DNA from: Microstegium vimineum | Taxonomy: Eukaryota; Streptophyta; Magnoliopsida; Poales; Poaceae | Direction of reading: 5' to 3' | Assembly (NCBI GenBank): GCA_022036555.1 | Contig: CM039133.1 | Location: 5,149,184 to 5,213,183, forward strand | Length of the DNA: 64,000 nt | Part shown: positions 11,501 through 23,212 of the stretch, in pieces | Position numbering within the stretch: position 1 is the stretch's first letter | Layout of the letters: every line of letters begins with the position of its first letter | The notes under the pieces: generated by a model | Told to the model about the DNA's origin: nothing | Database searches by the model: none | Seen by the model: the letters and a program-made list of their open reading frames with translations, nothing else | Made by a program: the position numbers and the translations under genes

Positions 11501-12183
11501 ATCTGAATCATGGTGTAAGTCCTTCAAAGGAAGAGGCTCCAGTTTTGGAGTGGAGGCCAAAACACCAGACGGGGAGTCCATCGGCAGATGTCAACATGGT
11601 TGTTATGTTGCCGATGAAGTTTATGGCACCTGTTGCTGAAGAAGAAGCTGCTAATATGGCTCAGCTAATGCTAGATCCGATGGCAGCTATCTTTGAGAAG
11701 CCTACCGATGATGAGAGGCAGCATCTGAGAGCCTTGTTTGTCCAGGGCAAAGTCGATGGGCAACCAGTATCAAAGATGTTAGTCGATGGTGGAGCGTCAA
11801 TTAATATAATGTCATATGTCATGTTCAGGAAGCTTAGAAAAGGGGACCAAGACTTAGTCAAGACGGACATGAAGCTGAAAGATTTCGAAGGCAATGTGTC
11901 ACCGGCCATGGGAGCCATGTGCGTCGAATTAACTATCGGCAGTAAAACTTTGCTGACGACGTTTTTTGTAATCAGCAGCAAGGGGACCTACAATTTGCTT
12001 CTGGGAAGGGATTGGATTCACGCTAACTGCTGCATCCCTTCTACGATGCACCAAAGCCTTGTGGAATGGGTCAGAGACAGAATTGAAGTCGTTCGGAGTG
12101 AAGTCCCTTCAATTGTTGCATCGGCAGAATCGGAGACCTATGAGAAGACCAAATGCATATCCGGTGAAACTTGGGACACATAA
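8513..12183 (+). pseudogene. Gag-protease of gypsy-1
   Basis: The frame starts at the ATG at 8513, which matches the ATG at 36169 in copy 2. The first part is long, Pro/Gln/Met-rich and low in complexity. The capsid-like Retrotrans_gag domain lies around 9880-10250 (FIIQCGEAATRDELRVRLF, then AFTWFISLPPNSVITW). It is followed by a CPEC zinc-like stretch near 11130 and an aspartic protease with MLVDGGASINIM near 11780 and NLLLGRDWIH near 11990. It is broken by TAG at 9785-9787 (CAG in copy 2), a frameshift near 10190, TGA at 10795-10797 and TAA at 12181-12183. In the intact arrangement this frame would end in a TAATG overlap with pol at 12249. Confidence 0.85.
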
Positions 12184-12248
12184 TTCCTTAAGGTGGCCGA
12201 TTACCAGATTACACCGATCTAAGCAGTCGGTTCTGAAGAAGAGGTTTA

Positions 12249-15200
12249 ATGGATCAGTTCGCCGATGATGGAAAACTTGGACAGGGGTTCACATCAGCCG
12301 ATGATTTGCTAGAAATAGACATCGGCGATGGTAGTAAGCCTAGGCCAACTTTTATTAGTGCTAAGTTAGATTCCCAATGTAAGCAACAGTTGAGTGATTT
12401 GTTAAAAGAATATAAAGATTGTTTTGCTTGGGATTATACAGAAATGCCTGGTTTAGACCGATCAATAGTTGAACATCGGTTACCTATTAAATCGGGTTTT
12501 CAACCACATCGGCAGCCAGCACGCCGATGCAATCCTAACGTATTGCCCGATATTAAAATTGAGATTACAAAGCTAATCGAGGCTGGGTTTATTCGGCAAT
12601 GTCGATATGCCGAGTGAATTTCTAACGTGGTTCCTGTATATAAAAAAATGGAAAACTTCGTGTTTTATTGATTTCAGGAATCTGAATAAAGCTACGCCAA
12701 TGGACGGTTATCCAATGCCAGTTGCCGATTTACTAGTTGATGCCTCTGCTGGACATGAGATTATCAGTTTTATGGATGGTAACGCTGGATATAATCAAAT
12801 ATTCATGGCTGAAGAAGATATATCCAAAACTGCTTTTAGGTGTCTAGGCCACGTCGGTTTGTTTGAATGGATCGTGATGACTTTTGGCTTGAAGAATGCC
12901 GGTGCTACTTATCAAAGAGCAATGAATTTTATCTTTCATAAGTATATCGGCACATTGGTCGAGATCTATATTGATGATGTGGTGGTGAAATCCGAAGACT
13001 TTCAAAAGCATCTTGCCGATCTACGGAAAATTTTGGAATGCATAAGGGAGCATGGACTTAAGATGAATCCGAATAAGTGTGCGTTTGGCGTATCGGCAGG
13101 TCAGTTCCTAGGGTTCATGGTGCATCAAAGGGGTATAGAGATCGACAGAAAATCCATTGATGCGATTAACAAGGTGGTCGCTCCTACGAACAAGACTGAG
13201 CTGCAATCTTTGATCGGCAAGATTAATTTTATCAGATGATTTATATCTAATTTGTCCGGGAAGATTAAATCTTTTAGCCCATTATTGAAGCTGAAAGCCG
13301 GTCAAGAATTTGTGTGGAGAGAAGAGCAGCAATTGGCTTTGGAAGAAATTAAGAAGTATCTGGTGAATCCTCCGGTGTTAATTCCGCCTCAACATGGGAA
13401 ACCCTTCAGATTATATTTGTCTGCCGATGACGGTGTTATTGGGTCAGCCTTAGTTCAAGAATTTGAGGGGAAAGAACGTGTGATTTATTATTTGAGTAGG
13501 AGGCTGGTGGATGCTGAAACTAGGTATTCGGTTGTTGAGAGATTGTGTTTATGTTTGTACTTCTCTTGTACCAAATTAAGGCATTATTTGCTATCGGCCA
13601 AATGCACCGTCATGTGTAAGGATGATGTGGTTAAGTATATGCTGTCAATGCCGATTTTGAACGGGAGGATCGGCAAATGGATTTTGGCGCTGTCAGAATT
13701 TGATCTAAGGTTTGAATCAGCTAAAGCAGTTAAAGAACATGTGATGGCTGATTTTGTTACTCAACATTGTGGTGCGCTAAATTCCATAGAAATTGCTCCT
13801 TGGACTCTATTTTTTGATGGTTCTACATGTAAGGAAGGAGCGGGTATCGGCATTGTGTTAGTCTCGCCCCGAGGGAAAAAGTATGAAATCTCATTGCCGA
13901 TTGTTGCTACTTCGACGAATAATCAGGCTGAATACCAGGCGTTGCTGAAGGGGTTGGAGTTGCTCAGAGATGTGCGTGCCGATGCCGTTGAGGTCTTTGG
14001 CGATTCTATGTTGGTAATCAATCAGTTGATTGGAACATATGAATGCCGAAGTGATATTTTAATTGAGTATCATGGGAAGTGCTTACAATTGTTGAAGGGA
14101 TTCAGAGAGTATCGCCTTGAGCATATTCCCAGGTTGCACAACGAAGAAGCCAACCGATTGGCGCAACATGCTTCGGGGTATCAGCCGATTCAAGAAGCGA
14201 TGACATCGGTAACGGTCACCGATGACTGGAGAGAAGAAGTTTCCGATTACTTAAGAGATCCGTCTAGGAAAGTTGAAAGGCGGTTAAGGTTTTAGGCTAC
14301 CAAGTATGTGCTCCTTGATGATGAATTGTATTATCGGACGATTGATGGAGTCTTGCTCAAATGTCTTAGTAAAGAAGAGTCAAAGGAGTTGATGAGTGAG
14401 ATTCATAAAGGAGTGTGTGGGGCACATCAGTCGACATTAAAAATGAAGTGGATGATCAGGAGGAATGGATATCATTGGCCGACGATTCTTGAGGATTGCT
14501 TTGAATATTTCAAGGGGTGTCAAGATTGTTAGAAGTTTGGTAATGTTCAGAGAGCACCTGCATCGGCAATGAATCCTATAATCAAACCTTGGTCGTTCAG
14601 AGGATGGGCCATCGATCTTATCAGTCAGATTTATCCACCATCAAGTAAAGGACATAAATTCATACTTGTTGCTACCGATTACTTCACGAAGTGGGTTGAA
14701 GCCATTCCCTTGAAAAATGTGACATCGGCAAACATGATAGATTTTGTGAAAGAACATATTGTTTACCGATTCGGGATTCCTCAGACTATTACAACTGATC
14801 AGGGGACTATGTTCACATCGGGAGAGTTCGATGATTTTGCTATCGGTATGGGGTTCAAAGTGTTGAATTCTTCTCCTTATTATGCTCAAGCTAATGGTCA
14901 GGCTGAAGCAACTAATAAGGGGATAATTAAGCTTATCAAGCGCACGATTGAAGAGAACCCTAGAAGGTGGCATACGGTGTTGAATGAAGCTCTTTGGGCG
15001 TATCGGATGGCATGTCATCGTGCTACTAAGGTTTCGCCGTATGAGTTGGTGTATGGACACGATGCTGTCCTATCTTGGGAAATTAAAACTGGTTCTAGGA
15101 GATTGTTTTCTCAGGACCAATTGACAACCGATGAATATGACGTCCTTATGAAGGATGAATTAGAAGATCTGGCGGGTCATCGGCTAAGGGCTCTAATTAG

Positions 15201-15408
15201 TATTGAAGAAAACAAGAAGAGGGTTGCCAGATGGCATAACAAGAAAGTAAAGGTGAAAGAATTTCCCGATGGTGATTTGGTATGTAAATTAATTTTACCG
15301 ATTGGGACTAAAAGTTCGAAGTTTGGAAAATGGTCCCCTAATTTGGAAGGTCCTTTTCGAATAAGTCAGTCTGCTCCTGGTAACGCTTATATTTTAGAGA
15401 CACTTTAG
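12249..15408 (+). pseudogene. Polymerase of gypsy-1 (RT, RNase H, archaeal RNase H, integrase)
   Basis: The pol ATG at 12249 overlaps the gag-protease stop position. Reverse transcriptase shows FIDFRNLNKATPMDGYPMPV and the catalytic YIDD box near 12970. RNase H follows (LYLSADDGVIGSALVQ). A second RNase H of plant-archaeal type starts at WTLFFDGSTCKEGAGIGIV (about 13800) with NNQAEYQALLKGLELL and HNEEANRLAQHASG. Integrase has the HHCC finger (14400-14530) and a D,D,E core with WAIDL, TTDQGTMF and GQAEATNKG. Breaks: TGA at 12615 where the family has Trp, a shift near 12610, TGA at 13237, TAG at 14293 and TAG at 14530 where copy 2 has CAG. It ends at 15408. Confidence 0.88.
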
Positions 15409-17365
15409 GGAGTTGCGTTCTCTAGGGAAATCAACGGTAAATATTTAAAGAAATATTATCCCAGTATCTGGGTAGATGCATGAAAGTTACGGATGACAAA
15501 GTTATCATACAAGAAGCATCGAAAGGAAAGCATTGATGTTATATTACATGTGGATTACTTGTTAAGCTCGAAAGCAACGAGTTACAACAGAGTTTGAATA
15601 CATGAGATTGCATGAAGGCGAACTTGGTCGGCTTCTTCTATCTCCCTGGTGTCGTCATCGGCAGTACCCTCGACTATCTTGGCTTTTCTCCACAGCAGAA
15701 GAGCTTCACGAGCGTTGGCGTCCCTTTCCTGTTGCAAAGCTTTGGTCATGACAGGGAGTTGGGTCTTCTTCTGGATGGCCGAATCTAAGGCTTCATCTAC
15801 TTTCTTTAGTTCGACCAGCAACTCTTCTTTTTGCGCCGACAGACGAGCGATCTCCTGGTCAAGTTCAGTGCCAGAGGCTTCTAGGCGACCGATGTCCTTG
15901 TGCTTTTTGTCTATGGTCTGCTTGAATTTGGATATTTCGTCTTCAAGTTTTTCTTGAGCAACTCTATCAGCAATACGGCCTAGGTTCTATATTGGAATTG
16001 CCGACTCTCGAGGAAAGCCGCCTGGAAGAGTGGTTCTTCGATATCGGCAGGCAGTTGATCCTGGATTTCCTTGAAAGCCACCCTTACTGCACTGGAGTCT
16101 TGGACCAGTTGGGATGTATTTTGTTGCAGTAGGAACAACATGGCTTCAAGTTTGGATTTCATTTCTGCTAATATGACAGTTGAAGCTTGGGTAGAATCTG
16201 CCTCTTCATCGGCGTCTTCTGGAACGTTGACAGCAAAGGAGAACAGGCTGTTGGGAGAGTCTTGGGACTGAAAAGATGAAGAGTTAAAATGTGTCAGATA
16301 GAAGCTTGTATCTCACAAGTTTGTGATAAGTATATTTGGTTTACCTGCTTTAGGGCGATTTCTCGCCTTTGGCTTGACAGAGTAACCGATGCCACTGTAT
16401 CTTGAGCATCGGCAATGGTTGCCGATGAGCTTGCCTCAGTAGGAGGGATGGTTGGTGCTGAGGCTGGTGGTGGTGTTGGTGCCGCTTCCGCTCACCTCTG
16501 TGGGGATGCTGCTGTCCCTTGGTCAAGGATTTCATCCGGTGCTGGTACCGATGTCGATACCGTTTCTATGGTTGTAGCCATCTCTTGCGGCGATGATGTT
16601 GTTCCTTGATCAGGAATCTCGGATTGTGGTGGCTCAGAGATAGGTGCCGTTGTTGGCTCCACTGTTGGCACATCGACAGGAACTTGAGAAGATGCAGCTG
16701 GAGCCGATGGCTTTGGGCGCTTCGGTTTGGGAGCCGCGCTTGATGAGCCTCGGCGCTTTGGCTGTTGCGCTTGGGGGCATCAGCAGGTTGAGCCAAGGAG
16801 GATTGTGCACCTGGAATGGCTGCCGATGAACTTGTTCACTGCAGAAGAAAGTTTAGTACAAATTGAGTAAAAGTTGTGGGTCGGCGTATTATGATCAACA
16901 TAAATAAATTGAGATTTGTTACCTTGAAGGCTTGTGCCAAGGCGGCGGCAGCAGCATCATCGGTTGGCAGTGGTCTAGACCTAATGGTGACTTTAGGGAC
17001 TGCCTTGTTGTGCATGAGCGCGGACAGTGAAGGAGCCTTGTCGCCGATTGACGATATGGGGTTCATCGGTTGTAGATTGAAGTGTTTGCCACTCTTACTC
17101 TTTTGGGGAACTAAATCATCGACCTGTTGACAGAGGGTCAGTTACCGGTGCAATTAGAAAGTTAAACGAAAAGAAGTATCGGAAGTGGGCTTACCGCGTC
17201 GTCAGGGATGACATGATCGGCATTAATTAAGTGTCGGTAGTAGTGCGATGATGGGGTGAATAGCTGGTCCTTCCATTCTTGCCACCACGACTTGAAGGAT
17301 TCGGTGATGAAAGATGTCGGTGCCTAAGAAGATAAGTTGATATTGGATACATCGGCATGAGGAGA

Positions 17366-18622
17366 CACTACTACAGAAAGGCAAAACAGTGCCGGTTCAA
17401 AATCCCGCATCACTGCCGGATTTTGAACCGGCACTGAACTTTCGGCAGTGATGAGTGTTCACATCACTGCCGGTTCGTGGCTGGAACCGGCAGTGATGGA
17501 TTCCAGAATAAAATCGCGTTTTTAAAATTGAAAAATAAATAAATTCTGGGACAAGCCCAGTATTAAAGTCGCAAGTCGCGCATTTTTTCGCGTAAAATTC
17601 GAACCTGAGACCTCACCCTCGCGCGGTACCTCCTCTACCACTCCACCCATGACTAACTTGTGTCTATATTCGTTAGTACTTCTTCATATTCTATACTAAA
17701 CCGAGTGTAAATTGATTGTTTGAGCCACTAAACGAATTCAAATGAAAAGGTTGTGAACTTCAAAGTTTCATAACTTTTCGAGATCTACAACTTTCATGTA
17801 GCAAGTTTTTTCATTCGAGGTCATTTACAAAAATTTGAATTTCAAATTTTACACATTCAAACATATTTTTCGATGACAAGATGATTTCAAATGAAACAGT
17901 TGTGAACTACAAACTTTCATAACTTTTCGAGATCTACAACTTTCATGTAGAAATTTTTTCCATCAGAGGTCATTTACAGAAATCAAAACAATTAACTGTA
18001 CAAATATATCAGTGCCGGTTCCAGCCACGAACCGGCACTGAAGCTCCTCATCACTGCTAGTTCGTGGCTGGAACCGTCAGTGAAAGTGGCCATGATATCA
18101 CTGCCGGTTCCAGCCACGAACCGGCAGTGATGAGGAGCTTCAGTGCCGGTTCGTAGCTGGAACCGACACTGATATACCTGTAGAGTTGACTTTTTTTATT
18201 TTTGTAAACGACCTTGGATGGAAGAACTTTCTACATGAAAGTTGTAGATCTCAAAAAGTTATGAAACTTTGTAGTTCACAACTTTTTCATTTGAAATCGT
18301 TTAGTGGCCGAAAAATACGTTCGAATGTATCAAATTTGAAATTTAAATTTTTGTAAACGATCTCGGATGAAAAAACTTGCTACATGAAAGTTGTAGATCT
18401 CGAAAAGTTATGAAACTTTGTAGTTCACAACTTTTTCATTTGAATTCGTTTAGTGGCTCAAACAATCAATTTACAAATCTGATTTTTCAAATTACGAACC
18501 GGCAGTGATGGGGACGTTCACTGCCGGTTCGTGGCTCGAACCGGCAGTGAAGATTCATCACTGCCGGTTTTGCCAGACCCGGCAGTGATAGGCCGGCAGT
18601 GATGTTGAAATCTGTAGTAGTG
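17366..18622. mobile_element. Non-autonomous CACTA-type foldback element, 1257 bp
   Basis: Ends are CACTACTACAGAAAG at 17366 and CTGTAGTAGTG ending at 18622, with a 3 bp duplication AGA at 17363-17365 and 18623-18625. Copy 2 of the gypsy element is uninterrupted at the same place (about 45045), which confirms an insertion. The outer arms carry TCACTGCCGGTTC and GAACCGGCAGTGA words in many orientations. The inner arms (about 17690-17990 and 18190-18480) are long inverted repeats sharing AACTTTCATGTAG and CTACATGAAAGTTGTAGATC. No coding capacity is visible. Confidence 0.9.
17585..17652 (-). other. tRNA-like segment inside the foldback element
   Basis: On the minus strand the segment reads GGTGGAGTGGTAGAGGAGGT, later GAGGTCTCAGGTTCGAATTT. 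These resemble the A box and B box of a tRNA gene. A similar segment lies in the unrelated small element at 59241. Cloverleaf folding was not tested, so this is not called a tRNA gene. Confidence 0.4.
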
Positions 18623-20394
18623 AGAAAGGGTGACGATTTTGTTCCAATCCATGGCGCTGGATATGATTTCTCTTGGTTTTATCACGTTGACATAGCTCAG
18701 CTTAATCGGTAGTTGACCGAATGCTAGCTGTCTCGCAGCTACTGATGGATGGTAGAACTCGTAAGATGGGTTGGAGTTCTTTCCGGTCCCGACAATGTTC
18801 ATCGGGATAGGTCGGGGAATGAGAGTGGCCTTCATGATTGCTTCATTTTGAGGTATGTTCCCATTGGTGAGGTTGAAGAAGAGTGAGAATCAGTTGTCTT
18901 CATCCATGTAGGGCCACTAGGCTCGTTCTACAGAAGGGATTCCGCAGTAGAGCCTCTGGAAAAACATGCCGAATTGGTCGATATTGGCATCGGTTCCTGG
19001 TAGTACTATCATGGCTTCCCCGAAGTTTAGTGGGGCACGGGTTGCCGATTCATCATCGTCATAAATATAATCTTCAGATATGTCCCTTGGAAACTGTTGG
19101 CTGAACAGATCAAACTGTAAACATTTGTGCATATGAGCGTTTAGCCACATGTTGATGAACCACCAGGGACCTCCGAGGTTGCCAATGGGCTCGCCTAACA
19201 GCAATTTCTCTGACACTTGATGTAGAAGGCGGTAGACCGAGCCAAGGAGATATCGGCCAAGGGGAAATCCTCCATCGGTTAAGAGCTCTGCTGCGGGAAA
19301 ATACTTGTTGGTTGGGCCGTCTATTCTGCCAGAGAAAACAAATTTCTCCAACCACATGTTGAGGAAGGTAGCATGTTCTCTTGGGGCTACCGATCCACTC
19401 TTCTGGTATTCTTGGATGTACCCAGTCTAACCACCGATATTGCGGGTACTTACCCGACGCTCAGATTTTCTGCGGAATAGAACGGTAGGATCGACAGAAG
19501 AAACATCAAGACCAGTGAGCATGTGCACATCGGCAAGCGTGGGGGTGGCTGGTCCGTGTCTAAAAAGGAATGCATTCATTGTATCGGACCAGAAGTAGGA
19601 GGCGGCGATCATCATGTTCTCGTTCTTGGCCATATCGGAAATGGACAACCTAATGCATTGCTCGATGTTGCGCTCTGACCAGTAGACTCTCTGTGACCTT
19701 GCTATCCTGAGGTACCAATTCTTCCACCCCTTAGTGGGTTTGGGCCAAGAACGGAAGGTATCGGTCCACAGTCCTAAATCAAAATGCTCAGATCTGAAGG
19801 GGATGCAATTGGTTTTTGCATTGATCAGATTGGTCGGATCGGTATTCCCCATAGGACCTAGGCAGAAAAGATGTTCTTGATCGGTAGGGATCACTATTTT
19901 GCTGCGCATGTCCTAGATCCAGGAAATAAAAAAAAGAAGAAAAATAAAAGGGATTGAGAAGCAATACGGAAGAATGGAGATGCGGAGTATATCACGAGGC
20001 AGAGGAGAAATTATCGTGGGAGCGGTGAAGTTGATCGCCATTGAAGTGGATTTCTTGCGGGGATCGTGCTTCCTGCTGAAAGAAGGAGAACCGCCGTTGG
20101 AAAAGTGCTCTTTGGATGATGTTAAGATGAAGGTGAAGATGTGAGCTCAGGGTAAAAGAAAAGGCGGATGACGGTCTTTATAGGTTTAGGTTAGAGGGTA
20201 TTTTCGAGTTTTCTTTTTACTGAGCAGAGATAAGGAAGGATATCGTGGTGAATTTGCGTGGAGATTGAAGAGTTCGTGCTACAGTTGCGGGACTTGTTGG
20301 TAACTTGCAGTTTTCACGCGCGGTAATCAAGGTGATGGCATAGGCGTTTTGGAGGGAAAGAGCAAATTTCGGCGCATAAGATATTTTATACTCC

Positions 20395-20410
20395 AAAATT
20401 GAGGGGCATG
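20395..20410 (+). promoter_or_regulatory. Polypurine tract of gypsy-1
   Basis: AAAATTGAGGGGCATG immediately precedes the 3' LTR start at 20411. Copy 2 has the equivalent AAATTGGGGGGCATG before 46903. Confidence 0.75.
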
Positions 20411-21203
20411 TGTTGACACCGTTTTTGTACGGGTCAATATTAAACCAAGTGTATTGATCGGTAAAGGGGTAAATATTGTTCCTCATTGACATCAAGGGGC
20501 TATCAGTTTCATTACCGATGGAAGCAGAAAGATCTGCCGATGGTAGATGTGATGGAAGAAGCGTTAAGGAGGAAAGAAGGGTATTTGCCGATTGAAAGGT
20601 GTTGCCGATGGATGCAGGATATAGCTGACGTCAGTGGAAAGATGCCAATGGTAATGGAAGAAGGTTGCGGATGGAAAAAAATCTGCCGATGGAAAGTGTC
20701 ATCACGAAGAAAATAGATAAGGAAACTGGTGATTTTATACCAGTATTATTATATCAGTTTGAGTCCGACTCTTGTACGAGTCATTTATTTCCTTAAAAGT
20801 AGGAGTTTTGTTTAGGTATCAGTCGTGTGTGTCTGCAACTCCTTTTACCGGAGTATAAATATGTACCCAAGGGCGATGTAAAAAATATTCAATACAATCG
20901 AACAAATCTATTATTTTCGTCCTACTTTTCCGGCATCTACTTTTTCCCATTAGCTATAGTTTATCTACGAGTTCTTACGACGCCTCGACGGGTTGCATCT
21001 GCAAGATCTCCGTCGTCTACGCAAGTTCCGCGTTTTGATCAAGTTGAGCTTTGACATCCGAGCGCATCGCTCTCGTCTCGTTCAAGCTTGTTCTAGTTAT
21101 CGTCCTTGTCGATTAACTGGTCAAATCGACTGGCACACATTTGGATATCGAGTTCAGGTATAAGCCCGAGGTGTTCGCAGATCCGACGCTTTTTGTGTCA
21201 ACA
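20411..21203 (+). repeat. 3' LTR of gypsy-1
   Basis: The LTR starts TGTTGACACCG, ends GTGTCAACA, and is followed by the ATTGG duplication. It has the same TATA-like GTATAAATAT (20853-20862). It lacks a short GCCGATGG-repeat block of the 5' LTR. Confidence 0.92.
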
Positions 21204-21208
21204 ATTGG

Positions 21209-23098
21209 TGTGTAGTCCTTTGCATTCTCCACAATGTCAGCCTTCGGGACTAAATCAATGTTTGCTCCATTTAAGAGCTCCAGTGGGCCTCTGCGATGGT
21301 TGTAGAAGCATTGCAACGCCGCCAAAAGGTCGCCTTTGATGGTAGGCCAACAGACTTTGTAAAAGATACCAATGAAACCGTATGGCCCAGGAGCCTTCTC
21401 AGATGGCAAATTCCTTGACTACTTGTAGTAACTCATCTTCAGAGAAAGGCGAGTCAAGTGCTGGGTCATCTATTCTTGATAAATTGAGCCTTTCCCAGTC
21501 TAGCGCGCGGGTTCTGTGTTGTTTTGTACCCAAGGTTTCAGAGAAGAATTCAAATAGGATGGTCTCGTTTTCAGAATGATCCCACACCATATTTCCCTCA
21601 GCATTCCAGAGGTATGGTATGAGATTACGCTTTCGGCGTCCCATTACTTTAGCATGAAAAAACTTTGTGCAGGCATCCCCATCTTTTATCTGAGTTAGAC
21701 GTGAGGCTTGCCGTCTCCTGGACCTTTCTATAGCTGCCCAGCCTAGAACATGAAGCTTCAATTCTTTTCTCAGACCGGTCTCTTGGGCCGTTAGTGGTCT
21801 CGACTCTTGAGCAGTGTCTAGGTGGAGCAGAACGTCATTTGCCATTAACAGTTGTGTTTTGGCATCACTAAAGAGTGATCTGCTCCAGATTCTAAGGCTG
21901 TTTGCAGTGTTCAGTAGACGGTTATGCAGAACCACCAGTGGCGAGGTTCCCTTGACCGGCGCTTGCCAAGCTGATTTGACAACTTCCTGGAAGTCATGTA
22001 ACCTGGTCCAGAAAAGCTCAAAGCGGAATAGCGATCTTCTTGGCGGTTGTAGTTGATTGCACAGGAAGATTGGGCAGTGGTCAGATAGGGAGCTCGATAG
22101 AGCTTGCAGACTGTAGTTGGGATAAATGTGCCCCCATGCATAATTGCAGAACACTCTGTCGAGATGGACCAGCGTTGGCGATGCCCGGCCATTGCTCCAA
22201 GTGAAGGATCTATTTTGGAGCTGGATTTCAAACAGCTCACTCTGATCCAAGACCCGTTTGAAGAGACACATTAGCCTTCTATTGATGTTACTGTTGTTCT
22301 TGTCACGTGCTTCATATATCATGTTAAAATCACCTAGGCAGAGCCAAGGCAAACTACCCGCTGGTTGACATTGAACAAGCTCATTTAGAAATGAGATTTT
22401 CTGACTATCCTCTGTAGGCCCATAGACCGTCATAATAAAAAAGGACACATTGGTCAGTCTCATGGTTAGATGTAGATTCAGAGTGAAAACAGTTCGGATT
22501 GGTGCCGCCCCATGATCAGATCGGGGTTCCAGGCAATCAGCACACCCCTCTAGTATTATCTGCAGGTAGGAATTGGAATTCTGTACAAAAATGTCCCAGA
22601 AATTCCATTGCAAGGAATCTGTCAATTTCCTCCAGCTTGGTTTCCTGAAGGCATACTACGTACATTTGGCTGAGCTTTTTGAATCATGATCTTGACAGCC
22701 TCTCTCCTTGCAGCACAATTCAGACCCCGGACGTTCGAGTTTAAAATTTTCAGATTACTATCAGACATTAACACACCAAGGGGAGCAATCAGAGCAGCAA
22801 AATCCAACAAACGCTGAGATGAATTCAAACTGGGGAGCAAGCGCATCACAAAGGCCAGCTCCCAACCCACAGAACAAATTAAGCCATCTGAACCACGTAC
22901 ACCAAGACAAACTGCAGCTTCTACAGACACTGAACTGAAATAACACCTCCGATTTAGGATAGGTTGCTGCTGACAAGTAACTGATAGGCGGATAACTAAG
23001 AGACAATGGATGGCATGACAAACGGACACTGACAGACAGATAACTAAGATACATTGGATAGTATGGCAATCAGACACATCAGAAACCAGCGAACTCAA
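21209..23098 (-). pseudogene. LINE ORF2, N-terminal half (AP endonuclease and start of RT)
   Basis: On minus, the frame from 23098 ends with LKILNSNVRGLNCAARREAV, the first endonuclease strand. After a shift near 22630 the 22625-21399 frame continues with VYGPTEDSQKISFLNEL, LPWLCLGDFNMIYEARDKNN, RSFTWSNGRASPTLVHLDRV and SSLSDHCPIFL, the GDFN and SDH motifs of the exonuclease-endonuclease-phosphatase fold. It then runs into the thumb-like linker and ends in IDDPALDSPFSEDELLQVVK. Reverse transcriptase starts at 21409 (MPSEKAPGPYGFIGIFYKVC) and is cut by the gypsy insertion after DYTPI. Confidence 0.85.
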
Positions 23099-23196
23099 GG
23101 GACCTCCATCTCCGCTGCACCAGAGTCCTCAGCCATCGCCGCCAGGGCTCTGGAGAGCTTCTTGTTGCCCATTCATGTTGCTGCACGGATCACCAT

Positions 23197-23212
23197 GCAC
23201 TCGAGATCTGTT
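23197..23212. repeat. LINE target-site duplication, right copy
   Basis: GCACTCGAGATCTGTT matches 5960-5975 exactly. Past this point the original 3' flank of peptide copy A resumes (TTGTATCATCCTG). Confidence 0.9.

Larger units (their letters stand above)
15582..20042 (-). pseudogene. Antisense plant-mobile-domain gene carried by gypsy-1
   Basis: This gene runs opposite to gag-pol in the 3' part of the element. A conserved first ATG lies at 20042 (MAI...). The main exon (19909-19427, 19357-18917, 18835-18518) encodes the plant mobile domain (PMD): WPKPTKGWKNWYLRIARSQ, then LADVHMLTGLDV, GGPWWFINMWLNAHMH and SPLNFGEA-type blocks. Further exons with GTAAG donors and TAG/CAG acceptors follow at about 17320-17190 (SWWQEWKDQLFTPSSHYYRH), 17130-16920 and 16830-16340 (Pro/Ser/Gln-rich), ending in a coiled coil (16260-15582). 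Introns survive because the retroelement RNA reads them as antisense. It is interrupted by the CACTA foldback at 17366-18622 and by stops. PMD proteins in plants act in silencing and development, but the role here is unknown. Confidence 0.75.
7630..21203 (+). mobile_element. Ty3/gypsy LTR retrotransposon, Tat-type, copy 1
   Basis: This is a complete 13.6 kb element with TG...CA LTRs, primer site, gag-protease, polymerase with two RNase H domains, integrase, and a long 3' region carrying an antisense gene. The second RNase H (plant-archaeal type) between the first RNase H and integrase is diagnostic of the Tat lineage. The coding regions have several stops and shifts, so it can move only with helper proteins. 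It belongs to the same family as the copy at 35071-47972: coding regions are close, but the U3 part of the LTRs differs. A CACTA foldback (17366-18622) is inserted in its antisense gene. Confidence 0.93.
5976..23196 (-). mobile_element. LINE (L1-type) non-LTR retrotransposon, split by a gypsy insertion
   Basis: The element is bounded by a 16 bp exact target duplication and has its poly(A) end at 5976-5983 (T run on plus). It reads on the minus strand: endonuclease at 23098-21399, the start of reverse transcriptase at 21409-21209, then, after removal of the gypsy element (7630-21203 plus one TSD copy), the rest of reverse transcriptase from 7624 to 6690 and a zinc-binding reverse-transcriptase domain at 6650-6120. 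LINE-derived sequence is about 3.6 kb. The 5' end begins near the start of ORF2, so ORF1 is missing, which is usual for 5'-truncated copies. The insertion lies in the 3' flank of peptide copy A. Confidence 0.9.

Noticed and set aside
17585..17652. A genuine tRNA gene
   Set aside because: Only A-box and B-box-like words are visible. No acceptor-stem pairing was established, so it is listed only as tRNA-like.
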